DNA of 64,000 nucleotides from contig NZ_JACGWT010000005.1 in assembly GCF_014137855.1 (NCBI RefSeq), positions 1 through 64,000 of the forward strand, in the 5' to 3' direction. Shown here piece after piece: positions 15,732 to 24,398 of this stretch. The stretch comes from Microlunatus kandeliicorticis. GTDB lineage: Bacteria > Actinomycetota > Actinomycetes > Propionibacteriales > Propionibacteriaceae. Made by a program: the position numbers and the translations under genes. A model generated the notes under the pieces. The model was not told the DNA's origin. It did no database searches and saw only the letters and a list, made by a program, of their open reading frames with translations. Each line of letters begins with the position of its first letter. Within the stretch, counting starts at the first letter, position 1.

Positions 15732-17006
15732 TCAGTCGACGAGCAGCGGGACCGTCATCTCGGCCGGGGTCAGCGAGCCGTGCATCCCGACCAGGTCGAG
15801 CTCGCGCGGGTAGGCCCGGGTCATCACCGCCCAGTCGCTGCGCATCGCCACCAGGACGTCGCCGTACCGCTCGCGCACCTCCGCGTCGACCGGGCCGAAC
15901 CAGCCGTCCTCGACCGCCTCGTCGCGACTCCGGACCCAGGCGCGCTCATCGAGCCGGTCGGCCCAGCGCGCCGCCACCGCGGCCGGGTCGTCCCGGTCCA
16001 CGTAGAGCTGGCGGAAGCGTCCCTCGCCGGCCAGGGTGTCGACGCCGGCGCCCAGCTCGGGTTCGTCCTCGACGACCAGCCGGTGCCCGACCGGGACGTC
16101 GACCATCCCGTGGTCCCCGGTGACCACCAGCGCGATCTCGGCGGGCAGCGCGTCGCGGAGCTGCCGGCACAGGTCGTCGACCCGGGCCAGCCGGTCGCGC
16201 CAGGCACCGGACCGCCAGCCGTGGGCGTGGCCGGCGTGGTCGAGCCGACGCTCGTAGACGTAGACCAGACCGCGTCCCGGTCCGGTGGCCGCCTCGACCA
16301 CCGCGGCGACCCGGCGCTCCGTCCGAGCCTCCTCGGTCAGCCCGACGAACCCGGGTCCGCGCAGCGCGGCGGCGGTCAGCCCGCTGGCCGCGAACCGCTC
16401 GAGCCCGACCGAGGTGGTCCGGATCCCGGCGGCGGCCGCCCGCTCGAAGAGGGTCGGGTGCGGTTGGTAGCGCCGCGGGTCGACGTCGGCGTCCCAGGTG
16501 AGCGCGTTGAGCACCGCACCGCTGTCCGGGACGCGCGTCGAGTAGCCGACGATCCCGTGCCGCCCCGGCGGCAGCCCGGTGCCCAGGCTGGCCAGGCTGG
16601 TGGCCGTGGTGCTGGGAGCGGTCGCGGTCAACGGCTCGGTCTGTTCGGCCAGCCCGGCCAGATAGGGCGCTCCAGCCAGCGACTGGCGCAGCAGCGTCCA
16701 GCCGAGGCCGTCGACCAGCACGACGACGTAGCCGTCGGCCCGGCGCACCCCGACGAGGTCTCTCGGGCACCCCGGGACGCCGAGGTGCGCGCCGATGCTC
16801 GGCAGCAGGTCGGACAGGCTGCGGCGGCCGTAGGCGGGGCGGGTGAGGTCGTCGACGGCCGGTGCCGGGGTGTCCGGCACCGGGTCACGGAACGGGTCGT
16901 GCGGCCGACTCAGCCCGTCCGCCCCGTCGAGCCGGTCGGACCGCTCGGTGGGACGGCTCGCCGTCCGGGAGGCCGTACGGCCCGACGACGCACGGCGAGG
17001 CGACAC
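15732..17006 (-). CDS. Alkaline-phosphatase-superfamily phosphodiesterase/nucleotide pyrophosphatase-like
   Basis: This 424-residue enzyme of the alkaline phosphatase superfamily has metal ligands in VVVLVDGLGW near residue 95, a Thr nucleophile in APSTTATSLASLGTG near 130, DHAGHAHGW, VTGDHGMVDV and a final His in GMHGSLTP. The Thr nucleophile and motif order fit nucleotide pyrophosphatase/phosphodiesterases rather than alkaline phosphatases with Ser. No signal peptide is evident, so it is probably intracellular. GTG at 17006 lies 6 bases after the DUF5998 stop, which makes a two-gene operon. The natural substrate is unknown. Confidence 0.8.
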   Translation of the reverse strand: MSPRRASSGRTASRTASRPTERSDRLDGADGLSRPHDPFRDPVPDTPAPAVDDLTRPAYGRRSLSDLLPSIGAHLGVPGCPRDLVGVRRADGYVVVLVDGLGWTLLRQSLAGAPYLAGLAEQTEPLTATAPSTTATSLASLGTGLPPGRHGIVGYSTRVPDSGAVLNALTWDADVDPRRYQPHPTLFERAAAAGIRTTSVGLERFAASGLTAAALRGPGFVGLTEEARTERRVAAVVEAATGPGRGLVYVYERRLDHAGHAHGWRSGAWRDRLARVDDLCRQLRDALPAEIALVVTGDHGMVDVPVGHRLVVEDEPELGAGVDTLAGEGRFRQLYVDRDDPAAVAARWADRLDERAWVRSRDEAVEDGWFGPVDAEVRERYGDVLVAMRSDWAVMTRAYPRELDLVGMHGSLTPAEMTVPLLVD

Positions 17007-17012
17007 CGGCCC

Positions 17013-17594
17013 TCAGACCCCGGCGACGCGCTGGAGGCTGGTGGCGAACCGGATCAACCGGTCCACCCGCTCCTCGCCGTCGGCGGCGGCGCTCATCCGC
17101 ACCGTCAGGTCGTCCCCGACCAGGGTGCCGGTGTAGCCGTGGTCGGCCTCGCACTGCGGGTCCGAGCAGGTCGCCGGCTCGAGATCGACCCGGCGCATCC
17201 CGCCCCAGCTGATCGTCGCCCAGGTCTCGGGCACCCGCGGGGTGTGCCGGTCGAACTGCTCGGGCGCCTCGACCACGCGGGTCACCACCACGGTGCTGAT
17301 CAGCCGGAGCGGCACCGCCTCGGTCGAGGAGGCGGCGAAGGTGCCGGTCTGGCCGGGCTCCGGCGGGTGGTCGTCGGTGTGACCGACGATCAACCGGGTC
17401 GGCGTGAGCAGCAGGATGGTCAGGTGCCGGTGGATCTCGTCGTGGTCGAACGTCGGCTCGTGGTGCACGACGAAGTCGAGGATCGGCTCGTCGCCGGCCG
17501 CCAGCAGCACCGCGTCCTCGACCAGGTCCGGGAAGTAGCCGCACGACTCGATGTCGGCGCGCAACTCGGTACGGATGGTCGTCGATGCCCGCAT
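17013..17594 (-). CDS. DUF5998 family protein
   Basis: This 193-residue protein matches the actinobacterial DUF5998 family, usually found beside this phosphodiesterase and thymidine kinase. It is soluble and beta-rich and carries ILDFVVHHEPTFDHDEIHRHLT near the N-terminus and a single CSDPQC pair near residue 140 that could bind a metal. No catalytic motif is recognised and the function is unknown. ATG at 17594 has CAGGAT 6 bases upstream and is the first gene of the operon with the phosphodiesterase. Confidence 0.75.
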   Translation of the reverse strand: MRASTTIRTELRADIESCGYFPDLVEDAVLLAAGDEPILDFVVHHEPTFDHDEIHRHLTILLLTPTRLIVGHTDDHPPEPGQTGTFAASSTEAVPLRLISTVVVTRVVEAPEQFDRHTPRVPETWATISWGGMRRVDLEPATCSDPQCEADHGYTGTLVGDDLTVRMSAAADGEERVDRLIRFATSLQRVAGV

Positions 17595-17600
17595 GGACTC

Positions 17601-17606
17601 ATCCTG
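17601..17606 (-). promoter_or_regulatory. -10 box (CAGGAT) of the DUF5998 operon
   Basis: CAGGAT on the minus strand ends 6 bases before the ATG at 17594, which predicts a leaderless transcript. Confidence 0.45.
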
Positions 17607-17664
17607 CCACGCAGCGGCCGCCCCACCCGGACGGGCGGGACGGCCGTGGCGACGGCGGACCGGG

Positions 17665-19098
17665 TCAGACCCGACCGAAGAAGTTCGGGGTGATCCAGTC
17701 GTAGATGCCGGAGATCTTGACGTAGTTGCCCGGGCTCGGTGCCTGGATGATCCGGCCGCCGCCGATGTAGATCGCGGTGTGGTAGATCGAGGCCGGGTTG
17801 GAGGTGGAGCCCCAGAACACCAGGTCGCCCGGCCGCAGCTGGCTCATCGAGATGTGCTGGACGTTGTTCCACTGGATGCCGGTGTAGTGCCCGATCTCGA
17901 CCCCGGCCGACTCCCACGCCCGCATGGTCAGGCCCGAGCAGTCGAAGCTGTACGGCCCGGTGGCGCCGAAGACGTAGGGCTTGCCGAGCTGCGCGTAGGC
18001 GTAGGCGATCGCCTTGCGGGCCCCGGCACTGGTGTAGCCGCCGCCGTACCCGCCACCCGAGCTCGACGAGCCCGACGAGCCCGAGGACCCGGAGCTGCTG
18101 GACGACGAACCCGACGAACCCGACGAGCCGGAGCTGGACGATCCCGAGCTCGAGGAGGAGGCCTGCTGGCTGCGGGCCTTGGCCCGCTGCTCCGCGCGCT
18201 GCTCGGCGCGTTCCTGGGCGGCCTGGCGGGCGGCCGCGGCCCGGGCCGCCGCCTCCTCGCGACGCTTCATCGCGGCTTCGCGGGCCTTGGCCGCGGCGAT
18301 CCGACGGGCCCGGGCCTGCGCCTCGAGACCGTCCTGCCGCTGCTTGGCGATGGCCACCGACACCCGCTGCGCCTCGGCGAGCTGGCGGATCAGCGCGGCG
18401 CGCTGCCCGGCGTACCCGGCGACGGCGGCGGACTGGGCAGCCGCGGCGGCCTCGGCCGCCTGCTTGGCCTGGGCTGCGGCGTTCGCGGCGTTCTGGACGA
18501 CCTGCTGGGCGGCGGCGGCCTGCGCCTGCGCGCTCGCCGCCTTCGCCTCGGCCGACTTGAGCTGGTCGAACTTGCCCTTGAGCACGGTCGAGTAGGAGTT
18601 GAACGAGCCGGCCTGGTCGAGGACCTGCTGAGGGCTGCCGCCGTCGAAGATGGGCGCCCAGGCCAGCAGCCCGGCGTTGCCCTGGACGGCGCTGCGGGCC
18701 ATCTCGCCCACCTGGGTGCGGGCCAGCGCGACCGCGGCGAGCGCACGCTTCTCGTCGGCCTGGCGGGCCTGGAGCACGGCCTTGGCGGCGGCGAGATCGG
18801 CCATCGCCCCGATGTACTTCTGCTCGGCGGCCTGCTCGCGGATCTGCAGGGTCTGCAGCTGGGCCTGGGCGGCGGCGAGCTGGGCCTCGATCGCGTTGAC
18901 CTGCTGGGCCTTCTGCGCCGCGGCCTGCTGGGCCTTCTGCACGTCGGACTTGCTCGGGATCACCGGATCGGCCAGGGCGGCCGGGCCGGACCCGAGCAGC
19001 AGGGAGAGGGAAACCCCGAGGGTCAGGCTGAGGGTGACACCCCGGCGCGCCCGCGCTCGAGGCGACCGTGGGGGCTGACCGGGTTCGCGCTTCGACAT
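17665..19098 (-). CDS. Secreted coiled-coil C40 peptidase (NlpC/P60), peptidoglycan hydrolase
   Basis: The product is 477 residues. It has a basic N-terminus, a hydrophobic signal segment (about 20-38) ending PAALA, and an Ala/Gln-rich coiled coil to about residue 305. A Ser/Gly linker follows (about 305-345), then a C-terminal NlpC/P60 domain with the catalytic Cys in YSFDCSGLTMRAW, His in IYHTAIYIGGG and a third polar residue downstream. Such proteins cut peptide bonds in peptidoglycan stems and help daughter cells separate; the coiled coil usually blocks the active site until a partner binds. The mRNA leader is about 128 bases with an AGAGGA ribosome site. A MtrA or c-di-AMP link is discussed separately. 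Confidence 0.88.
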   Translation of the reverse strand: MSKREPGQPPRSPRARARRGVTLSLTLGVSLSLLLGSGPAALADPVIPSKSDVQKAQQAAAQKAQQVNAIEAQLAAAQAQLQTLQIREQAAEQKYIGAMADLAAAKAVLQARQADEKRALAAVALARTQVGEMARSAVQGNAGLLAWAPIFDGGSPQQVLDQAGSFNSYSTVLKGKFDQLKSAEAKAASAQAQAAAAQQVVQNAANAAAQAKQAAEAAAAAQSAAVAGYAGQRAALIRQLAEAQRVSVAIAKQRQDGLEAQARARRIAAAKAREAAMKRREEAAARAAAARQAAQERAEQRAEQRAKARSQQASSSSSGSSSSGSSGSSGSSSSSSGSSGSSGSSSSGGGYGGGYTSAGARKAIAYAYAQLGKPYVFGATGPYSFDCSGLTMRAWESAGVEIGHYTGIQWNNVQHISMSQLRPGDLVFWGSTSNPASIYHTAIYIGGGRIIQAPSPGNYVKISGIYDWITPNFFGRV

Positions 19099-19226
19099 CC
19101 TGATCCTCTTTCGCTGACCGCCGGCGGCTGCCGCAGCCGGTGCCTTGTCGACCGGTGGGTCACCGGCCGACGTGGAACTCAGGTCGCCTCCGGGGACCCT
19201 CCCCCGTGGTCACGGATCACGACGCA
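19099..19226 (-). promoter_or_regulatory. Structured 5' leader of the C40 peptidase gene, candidate ydaO-type (c-di-AMP) riboswitch
   Basis: The minus-strand leader of about 128 bases starts 7 bases after TAGCGT. It contains an early GGGGGA, then CCTGAGTTCC, then GGCAGCC...GGTCAGCG before AAAGAGGA. This order resembles the GGGGGA, GGGUGAAUCC and ACAGCU...AGGCG blocks of ydaO riboswitches, which control NlpC/P60 and Rpf genes in actinobacteria. Several hairpins can form (CCGGTGACCCACCGG), and TGATCC at the 5' end can pair with GGATCA at the ribosome site (19214-19219 with 19101-19106). The family match is by eye only. Confidence 0.4.
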
Positions 19227-19232
19227 GGCAGC

Positions 19233-19238
19233 ACGCTA
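19233..19238 (-). promoter_or_regulatory. -10 box (TAGCGT) of the C40 peptidase gene
   Basis: TAGCGT on the minus strand would place the transcript start near 19226 and yield a leader of about 128 bases, close to the size of known leader riboswitches. No clear -35 box is seen. Confidence 0.45.
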
Positions 19239-19530
19239 GGCAGAATCCGTCCCGGTGGAAACACTCTGCGCAGATTTCTCTGTCGTCACAGGCGTGTCCG
19301 CTTGACAAAACACAGCCGTGTAATTTGTGACGTGAGAGGTTCCTGAGGCCGCTGTGAAGGCTGATTCAGGCGTGAAATCAGCGTGTGGCCGGTGCGAGCG
19401 GCAGCGCCAGCCCGCGGTCGGCCCTCCCGCTCACGGCGGGCGAAAAAGTCCCTCATCCTCGACTGGAGGTCGATGGTTGAGAGTGCTCGAGGGTGAGGTC
19501 TCGACGGGCTCGAGGAAAGCGGAAGGACCC
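19239..19530. promoter_or_regulatory. Intergenic region with paired GTCACA motifs and a lower-GC stretch
   Basis: No gene is credible here. Two GTCACA motifs face each other (plus strand 19285-19290, minus strand 19326-19331), about 60-105 bases upstream of the predicted peptidase transcript start, in a stretch with unusually high AT (19250-19390). They resemble MtrA-type sites known upstream of actinobacterial wall hydrolase genes, but only loosely. TTGACA at 19302-19307 on the plus strand has no matching -10 box. Confidence 0.35.
19443..19492 (-). terminator. Weak candidate terminator after the GNAT/CoA-ligase gene
   Basis: Downstream of the stop at 19531, CCTCGA (19487-19492) can pair with TCGAGG (19457-19462) on the minus strand, followed about ten bases later by five T residues (19443-19447). 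The stem is short. Confidence 0.3.
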
Positions 19531-22194
19531 TCAGCCGAGGCTGCGGGCCATCGGGTCGCGCTGGGTGCTCGACGGCGCCACCCGGACGTCCGCCCCGAGC
19601 ACGGCGACGCCGTGCGGTGCCGCGATGCACGGCGAGAGGGTGACCCGGGAGAGCTGCGGCAGGTCGTCGGCCAGCTCGGCCAGCCGGTGCAGCAACTCCT
19701 GGATGGCCTCGACGTCGGCCTGCGGTCCCCCGTTCCGCCCGAACAGGGTCTCGGCCGCCCGGAGGTCGCGGACCATGGCCCGGGCGTCCGCGTCGGTCAG
19801 CGGCGGGACGCGGTAGACGACGTCCCCGAGCAGCTCGCTCGCGATGCCCTCGAGCCCGAGCGAGACGATCGGCCCGAACGCGTCGTCCTCGACACTGCCC
19901 ACGGTGAGGGCGACCCCGGCCGGCGCCATCGGCTGCACGACCGGCTGGGCCCGGTGCAGCAGCTCGTCCAGTCCGACGCCCGGCTCACCGGTCTCACGGA
20001 CCAGGACGCACAGGTTGCTCCAGGCCTGACCGAGCTCGGCGCGGTCGTCGAGGTGCCGGAACACGCTGGCCAGATCAGGCCGCCCCCGGAAGGCTGGCGC
20101 CGTGGCCTTCAGCACCACGTTCCAGCCGAACCGCTCGGCCGCCGCCACCGCCTCGTCGAGCGAGAAGACCGGCTGGCGCGGCACCAGGGCGATGCCGTAG
20201 GCGTCGAGCAGCTCGGCGGCCTCCTCGTCGGTCAACCGACGGCCCTCCGGGTCCCGAGAGAGCACCCGGTTGACCAGCCGCTGCCCGGCCTGCGGGTCGA
20301 TCCGCTCGAGCAGCGGCACCGCGCCCGCGTCGCGTTCGCGCCAGTGCGCGTAGGCGCTGGCGGCGGCCAGCGCGTCCACCGCGTCCACCGGACCGCCCAG
20401 GATCGGCAGCGTGCCCATCGCGTCCGGCCCCTCCTCGCTGCGGTCGGGCTCGGTGAAGTCGAGGAAGCAGGCCACCAGCGGCTTGGTCGACTCGGCGGCC
20501 AGCTGCGACAGCGCCCAGCGGGTCTCGTCCGGTTCCTCGGCGAAGACCCCGACCAGCGCGCAGAGCACCGAGTCGCAGCTGTCGTCCTGCATCGCCGTCC
20601 GGGCCAGCTGGGCCACCCGCTCGAGCGGGTCGGTCGCCTCGGTCACCACCACCGGCCCCGCCGCGAGCAGTCCGCTCCGGTCGACCGAACGGGTCAGCTG
20701 GTGCGACAGCGAGCTCGAGTTGGTGATCACCCGGACCCGCGGGCCGTTGGGCAGCGGCTGCCGGGCCAGGATCTGGGCGATGTCGAACATCAGCTCCCGC
20801 CGGTGCACCACCATCACGCCGGACTGCCGGAACAGCGCGTCGACGGCCGCCGACGGCGCCTGGTTGCTGCCGCCCCGCTCGGTGGAGTAGCCGGTCCGCC
20901 GGGCCTGGCCCGGGGAGAAGACGAGCACCGGCTTGCGCCGGGCCAGCCGGCGGACGATCCGGCTGAACTTGCGCGGGTTGCCGATCCGGTCCAGCGAGAG
21001 CATGCAGACGGTGGTCGCCTCGTCGTCCTCCCAGAACTGCATCACGTCGTTGGCAGTCACGTCGGCCACGTCGCCGGTGGAGATGAACGAGCTCAGCCCG
21101 AGGTGCTGGCGGACCGCGGTGGCCAGCAGCCCCACCCCGATCGCCGCCGACTGGCAGAACACCCCCACCGCGCCGTTGCGCGGCATCGGCCCGGGGCTGG
21201 CGTTGAGCGCCACCTCCGGGTCGGTGTTGATCAGGCCGAGGGCGTCCGGGCCGACCGCGCGGATGCCGTAGGCCCGGGCCAGGTTGATCACCGTCCGGTT
21301 GTCCTGCGGACCCACTGCCGAGCCGGAGAGCACCACGATGCCGTGCGCACCCTTGTGCGCCGCGTCGATCACCAGGGCGCCCAGCTCCTCCACCGGGACC
21401 GCGGAGACGACCAGATCGATCCCGCGCTCCACCGTGGCCAGCGAGCGCGCCGTGGTGACGCCGTTGACCGGGACGTCGTCGGTGCTGATCGCCGTGGTCC
21501 GGCCGCGGAAACCCGCCTCGAGCAATGAGTTCGCCAGCCCCTGGGCCCGCCGGCCCGGACCGACGATCACCACCTGGCGCGGGGTCAGCAGCCGCTGCAT
21601 CGACGCGCCCTCGGCCCGGTGCTCACGGCGCTCCATCACCCCCACCGAGGTGTCGGTGGGCAGGATCGGGAAGTCGACGCTGAGCACGCCGTCCTCGATG
21701 CCGCGGGTCACCTTGTAGCCGGCGTCGGCGAACACCTGGGCCATCCGCCGGTTCTCGGGCAGCACGTCGGCGGTGAACCCGGTGATCCCCCGCTCGCGGG
21801 CCGCCTCGGCCAGGTGCTCGAGCAGCAGCTGGGCCACCCCGCGGCCCTGGTGGGCGTCCTCGACCAGGAAGGCGACCTCGGCCCGGTCGTCCTCGAGCCG
21901 CTCGTACCGGCCGACCCCGATCATCCGGCCGCCGGACACCACGATGAAGGCGACCCGGTCGACGTAGTCGAGCTGGGTGAACCGCCGGACGTCGCGCTCG
22001 CTCAGCCGCGGGTAGGGCGCGAAGAACCGCAGGTACTTCGACTCCGGCGAGACCCGGTCGTAGAACTGGACGAGCAGCTCGGCGTCGTCGGGCCGGATCG
22101 GGCGCAGCCGGGCCAGCGCGCCGTCCGACAGCAGGACGTCCGCCTCCCACTCCCGGGGGTAGCCCGGGGGGTCGCTCACCTCCGTCACGCCCAC
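19531..22194 (-). CDS. GNAT acetyltransferase fused to an ADP-forming acyl-CoA ligase-like protein (Pat/PatZ type)
   Basis: This 887-residue fusion has an N-terminal GNAT domain (about 15-180, with the acetyl-CoA loop EDAHQGRGVAQLL). It is followed by a CoA-binding domain, a ligase-like domain and an ATP-grasp domain (about 640-870, DEEAAELLDAYGIALVPR...). Such proteins acetylate lysines on acyl-CoA synthetases to switch them off. The phosphohistidine motif of active ligases (SHTG) is not found; the corresponding stretch reads STERGGSNQAP near residue 440, so the ligase half is probably regulatory. GTG at 22194 has TAGTGT 6 bases upstream. An acyl-CoA synthetase at 29061 could be a target, but this is inference. 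Confidence 0.85.
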   Translation of the reverse strand: MGVTEVSDPPGYPREWEADVLLSDGALARLRPIRPDDAELLVQFYDRVSPESKYLRFFAPYPRLSERDVRRFTQLDYVDRVAFIVVSGGRMIGVGRYERLEDDRAEVAFLVEDAHQGRGVAQLLLEHLAEAARERGITGFTADVLPENRRMAQVFADAGYKVTRGIEDGVLSVDFPILPTDTSVGVMERREHRAEGASMQRLLTPRQVVIVGPGRRAQGLANSLLEAGFRGRTTAISTDDVPVNGVTTARSLATVERGIDLVVSAVPVEELGALVIDAAHKGAHGIVVLSGSAVGPQDNRTVINLARAYGIRAVGPDALGLINTDPEVALNASPGPMPRNGAVGVFCQSAAIGVGLLATAVRQHLGLSSFISTGDVADVTANDVMQFWEDDEATTVCMLSLDRIGNPRKFSRIVRRLARRKPVLVFSPGQARRTGYSTERGGSNQAPSAAVDALFRQSGVMVVHRRELMFDIAQILARQPLPNGPRVRVITNSSSLSHQLTRSVDRSGLLAAGPVVVTEATDPLERVAQLARTAMQDDSCDSVLCALVGVFAEEPDETRWALSQLAAESTKPLVACFLDFTEPDRSEEGPDAMGTLPILGGPVDAVDALAAASAYAHWRERDAGAVPLLERIDPQAGQRLVNRVLSRDPEGRRLTDEEAAELLDAYGIALVPRQPVFSLDEAVAAAERFGWNVVLKATAPAFRGRPDLASVFRHLDDRAELGQAWSNLCVLVRETGEPGVGLDELLHRAQPVVQPMAPAGVALTVGSVEDDAFGPIVSLGLEGIASELLGDVVYRVPPLTDADARAMVRDLRAAETLFGRNGGPQADVEAIQELLHRLAELADDLPQLSRVTLSPCIAAPHGVAVLGADVRVAPSSTQRDPMARSLG

Positions 22195-22200
22195 GGGACA

Positions 22201-22206
22201 ACACTA
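22201..22206 (-). promoter_or_regulatory. -10 box (TAGTGT) of the GNAT/CoA-ligase gene
   Basis: TAGTGT on the minus strand ends 6 bases before GTG at 22194, which predicts a leaderless transcript and favours this start over GTG codons at 22188 and 22179. Confidence 0.6.
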
Positions 22207-22276
22207 CGATCACCGCCGCCGCCGACGGTGGACTCGACGGCGGTCGCGGACCCGGCTCTCAGCGGTCCCTGGTCGG

Positions 22277-22282
22277 TAGGGT
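22277..22282 (+). promoter_or_regulatory. -10 box (TAGGGT) of the two-component system operon
   Basis: TAGGGT lies 68 bases before the ATG at 22351, so the histidine kinase gene would have an ordinary leader of about 60 bases. Confidence 0.4.
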
Positions 22283-22350
22283 TTTCCCCACCCCGGACCG
22301 GGCAGCCTGCCGGGTGGCCGGCGGAGCCCCGGCCCGGAAGGCTCGTGGAC

Positions 22351-23694
22351 ATGATCACCACCGCCCCGACGCCCACACCGACACCCGCCCCGACACCTGC
22401 ACCGACACCCGTACCGATGACCAGCACCGAACCCGACCACCGGACCCGCCCGGACCCCGGCGCGCTGGTCCGCCGGTGCTGCCGCGACCTGGGGCTGCTG
22501 ACCGCGACCTTCGTGGTCGCGCTGCTCGGTTTCGTGGTCGCGACCACGCTGTTCGCGGTGGGCATCGGGACCGCGGTGATCGGCGTCGGGCTGGTCGTCC
22601 TGGTCGCCGCGCTGGTCACTGGAGGCGGGTTCGCCCGCTTCCACCGGCTGCTGCTCGCCCGCGCGGGAGTGGCGATCGTGCCGCCCCGCTATCCGGCTCC
22701 CGCACCCGGCGTCCGGGGGCGGCTCCGTCGGCTGGCCCACCCGCAGTCCTGGCGGGAACTGTTGCACGTGCTGGTGGCCTTCGTGGTCTCGTGCGTCACC
22801 TTCCCGCTCGGCCTGACCTGGTTCGTGGCCGGACCCGGCGGTCTGAGCTACCCGTTCTGGAGCCGCTACCTGCCGGGTGAGCCGCAGGGCCTGGCCTGGC
22901 TGCTCGGCTTCCCGGGACGCCTCGCCGAGGACGCGGTCAACGTCGCCCTCGGTCTGGTCCTCCTGCTCACCGCCCCGGTCGTGCTGCGCGGACTGGTCCT
23001 GGTGCACGCCGGGCTGGCCCGGGCGCTGCTCGACGACGAGGCCGGCCGGCTCCGCTCCCGGGTGGAGGACCTGACCAGCAGCCGCGCCGCCGCCGGCCAG
23101 GCGGAGACCGCCACGCTGCGGCGGCTCGAGCGCGACCTCCACGACGGCCCGCAGCAACGGCTGATCCGGGTCGGTCTGGACATCAGCGCCGCGCACCGCC
23201 GGCTCGCCGCCGATCCCGACGGGGCCCGGGCGATCCTCGACGAGGCGCTGCAGACCTCGCGCGAGGCGCTGGCCGAGATCCGCTCGCTCTCCCGCGGGAT
23301 CGCCCCGCCGATCCTCGCCGAGCAGGGGCTGCCCGCCGCCCTGATCACCCTGGCCGCGCGCTGCCCGGTCGCGACCGCGGTCGCGGTCTCCGACGAGGAC
23401 CGGCTGGCCGGGCTCTCACCCGCCGCCCAGAACGCCGTCTACTTCACCGTCGCCGAGGCGCTGGCCAACGTGGCCAAGCACAGCGGTGCGGCGGCGGCCC
23501 GGGTGGAGCTCCGCGCGGTCGGCGCGCTCGCCGTCGTGTCGGTCGGCGACGACGGTCGCGGCGGCGCGGACGTCGGCAAGGGCCACGGGCTGGCCGGGCT
23601 GGCCGACCGGCTCGAGGGCGTCGACGGCCGGCTCGAGGTCAGCTCCCCGGTCGGCGGGCCGACGCACCTGACCGCCACCCTCCCGCTCGGCTGA
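22351..23694 (+). CDS. Sensor histidine kinase, HisKA_3 (NarL-partner) type
   Basis: The protein has 447 residues: a Pro/Thr-rich N-terminus (TPTPTPAPTPAPTPVP), four membrane helices in a sensor region (about 45-225), a HisKA_3 helix with the phosphoacceptor His in RDLHDGPQQR near 263, and a HATPase domain with N-box NVAKHSGA and G1 box VGDDGRGG. The signal is probably in or at the membrane, as no extracellular domain of size is present. ATG at 22351 is used; ATG at 22417 after the Pro/Thr repeat is possible. It is followed after 56 bases by its response regulator and then a GNAT gene. Confidence 0.85.
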   Translation: MITTAPTPTPTPAPTPAPTPVPMTSTEPDHRTRPDPGALVRRCCRDLGLLTATFVVALLGFVVATTLFAVGIGTAVIGVGLVVLVAALVTGGGFARFHRLLLARAGVAIVPPRYPAPAPGVRGRLRRLAHPQSWRELLHVLVAFVVSCVTFPLGLTWFVAGPGGLSYPFWSRYLPGEPQGLAWLLGFPGRLAEDAVNVALGLVLLLTAPVVLRGLVLVHAGLARALLDDEAGRLRSRVEDLTSSRAAAGQAETATLRRLERDLHDGPQQRLIRVGLDISAAHRRLAADPDGARAILDEALQTSREALAEIRSLSRGIAPPILAEQGLPAALITLAARCPVATAVAVSDEDRLAGLSPAAQNAVYFTVAEALANVAKHSGAAAARVELRAVGALAVVSVGDDGRGGADVGKGHGLAGLADRLEGVDGRLEVSSPVGGPTHLTATLPLG

Positions 23695-23750
23695 CCGTGG
23701 GCGGTCCCCGGGTGCAGCCCCGTGCGGCCGGGGCTGACAGGCTGCCCGGT

Positions 23751-24398
23751 GTGCGGGTGCTGGTGGCCGAGGACTCGGTGCTGCTGCGGGAGGGGCTGGT
23801 GCGGCTGCTCGGCGACCTCGGCTGCGAGGTCGTCGCGGCCGTCGGCGACGCGCCGTCGGTGCTACCGGCCGTCCGCGCGCACCGGCCCGACGTCGCGGTG
23901 GTCGACATCCGGATGCCGCCCGGGATGACCGACGACGGGCTGCGGGCCGCGGTCGAGGCGCGCGCGGAGCGCCCCGACCTGCCGGTGCTGCTGCTGTCGG
24001 CCTACGTGGAGGCCGGCTACGCCGACCTGCTGCTGGCCGATCGTCGCGGTGGCGTCGGCTACCTGCTCAAGGACCGGGTCACCTCGATCGAGGTGCTCCG
24101 CGACGCGCTGCGGACGCTGGTCGCCGGCGGCACGGTGCTCGACCCCGAGGTGGTGGCCCAGCTGCTGATCGAACGCCGCCGCCCCGACCCGCTGGCCGCG
24201 CTCACCGCCCGCGAGCGCGAGGTGCTCGGGCTGATGGCCGAGGGCCTCAGCAACGCGGCGATCGCCGACCGGCTCGTGGTCGGGCTCGGCGCGGTGGAGA
24301 AGCACGCGGGCAACATCTTCGGCAAGATCGGGCTCCGTGACGACGGCAGCGAGAACCGGCGGGTGCAGGCCGTGCTGACCTGGCTCAGGTCGCGGTGA
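23751..24398 (+). CDS. Response regulator, NarL/LuxR family
   Basis: This 215-residue regulator has a receiver domain (acidic pocket near AEDSVLLREG, phosphorylated Asp in VVDIRMPPG near residue 50, Lys in YLLKDRV) and a C-terminal LuxR-type helix-turn-helix (LTAREREVLGLMAEGLSNAAIAD). It should be phosphorylated by the kinase gene just upstream. GTG at 23751 has CAGGCT 7 bases upstream, so a separate leaderless transcript is possible. Its stop overlaps the start of the GNAT gene as GTGA, which couples the two. Confidence 0.86.
   Translation: MRVLVAEDSVLLREGLVRLLGDLGCEVVAAVGDAPSVLPAVRAHRPDVAVVDIRMPPGMTDDGLRAAVEARAERPDLPVLLLSAYVEAGYADLLLADRRGGVGYLLKDRVTSIEVLRDALRTLVAGGTVLDPEVVAQLLIERRRPDPLAALTAREREVLGLMAEGLSNAAIADRLVVGLGAVEKHAGNIFGKIGLRDDGSENRRVQAVLTWLRSR

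Noticed and set aside
19302-19326. Plus-strand promoter TTGACA-TAATTT
   Set aside because: The spacing is only 13 bases, and no plus-strand gene follows.
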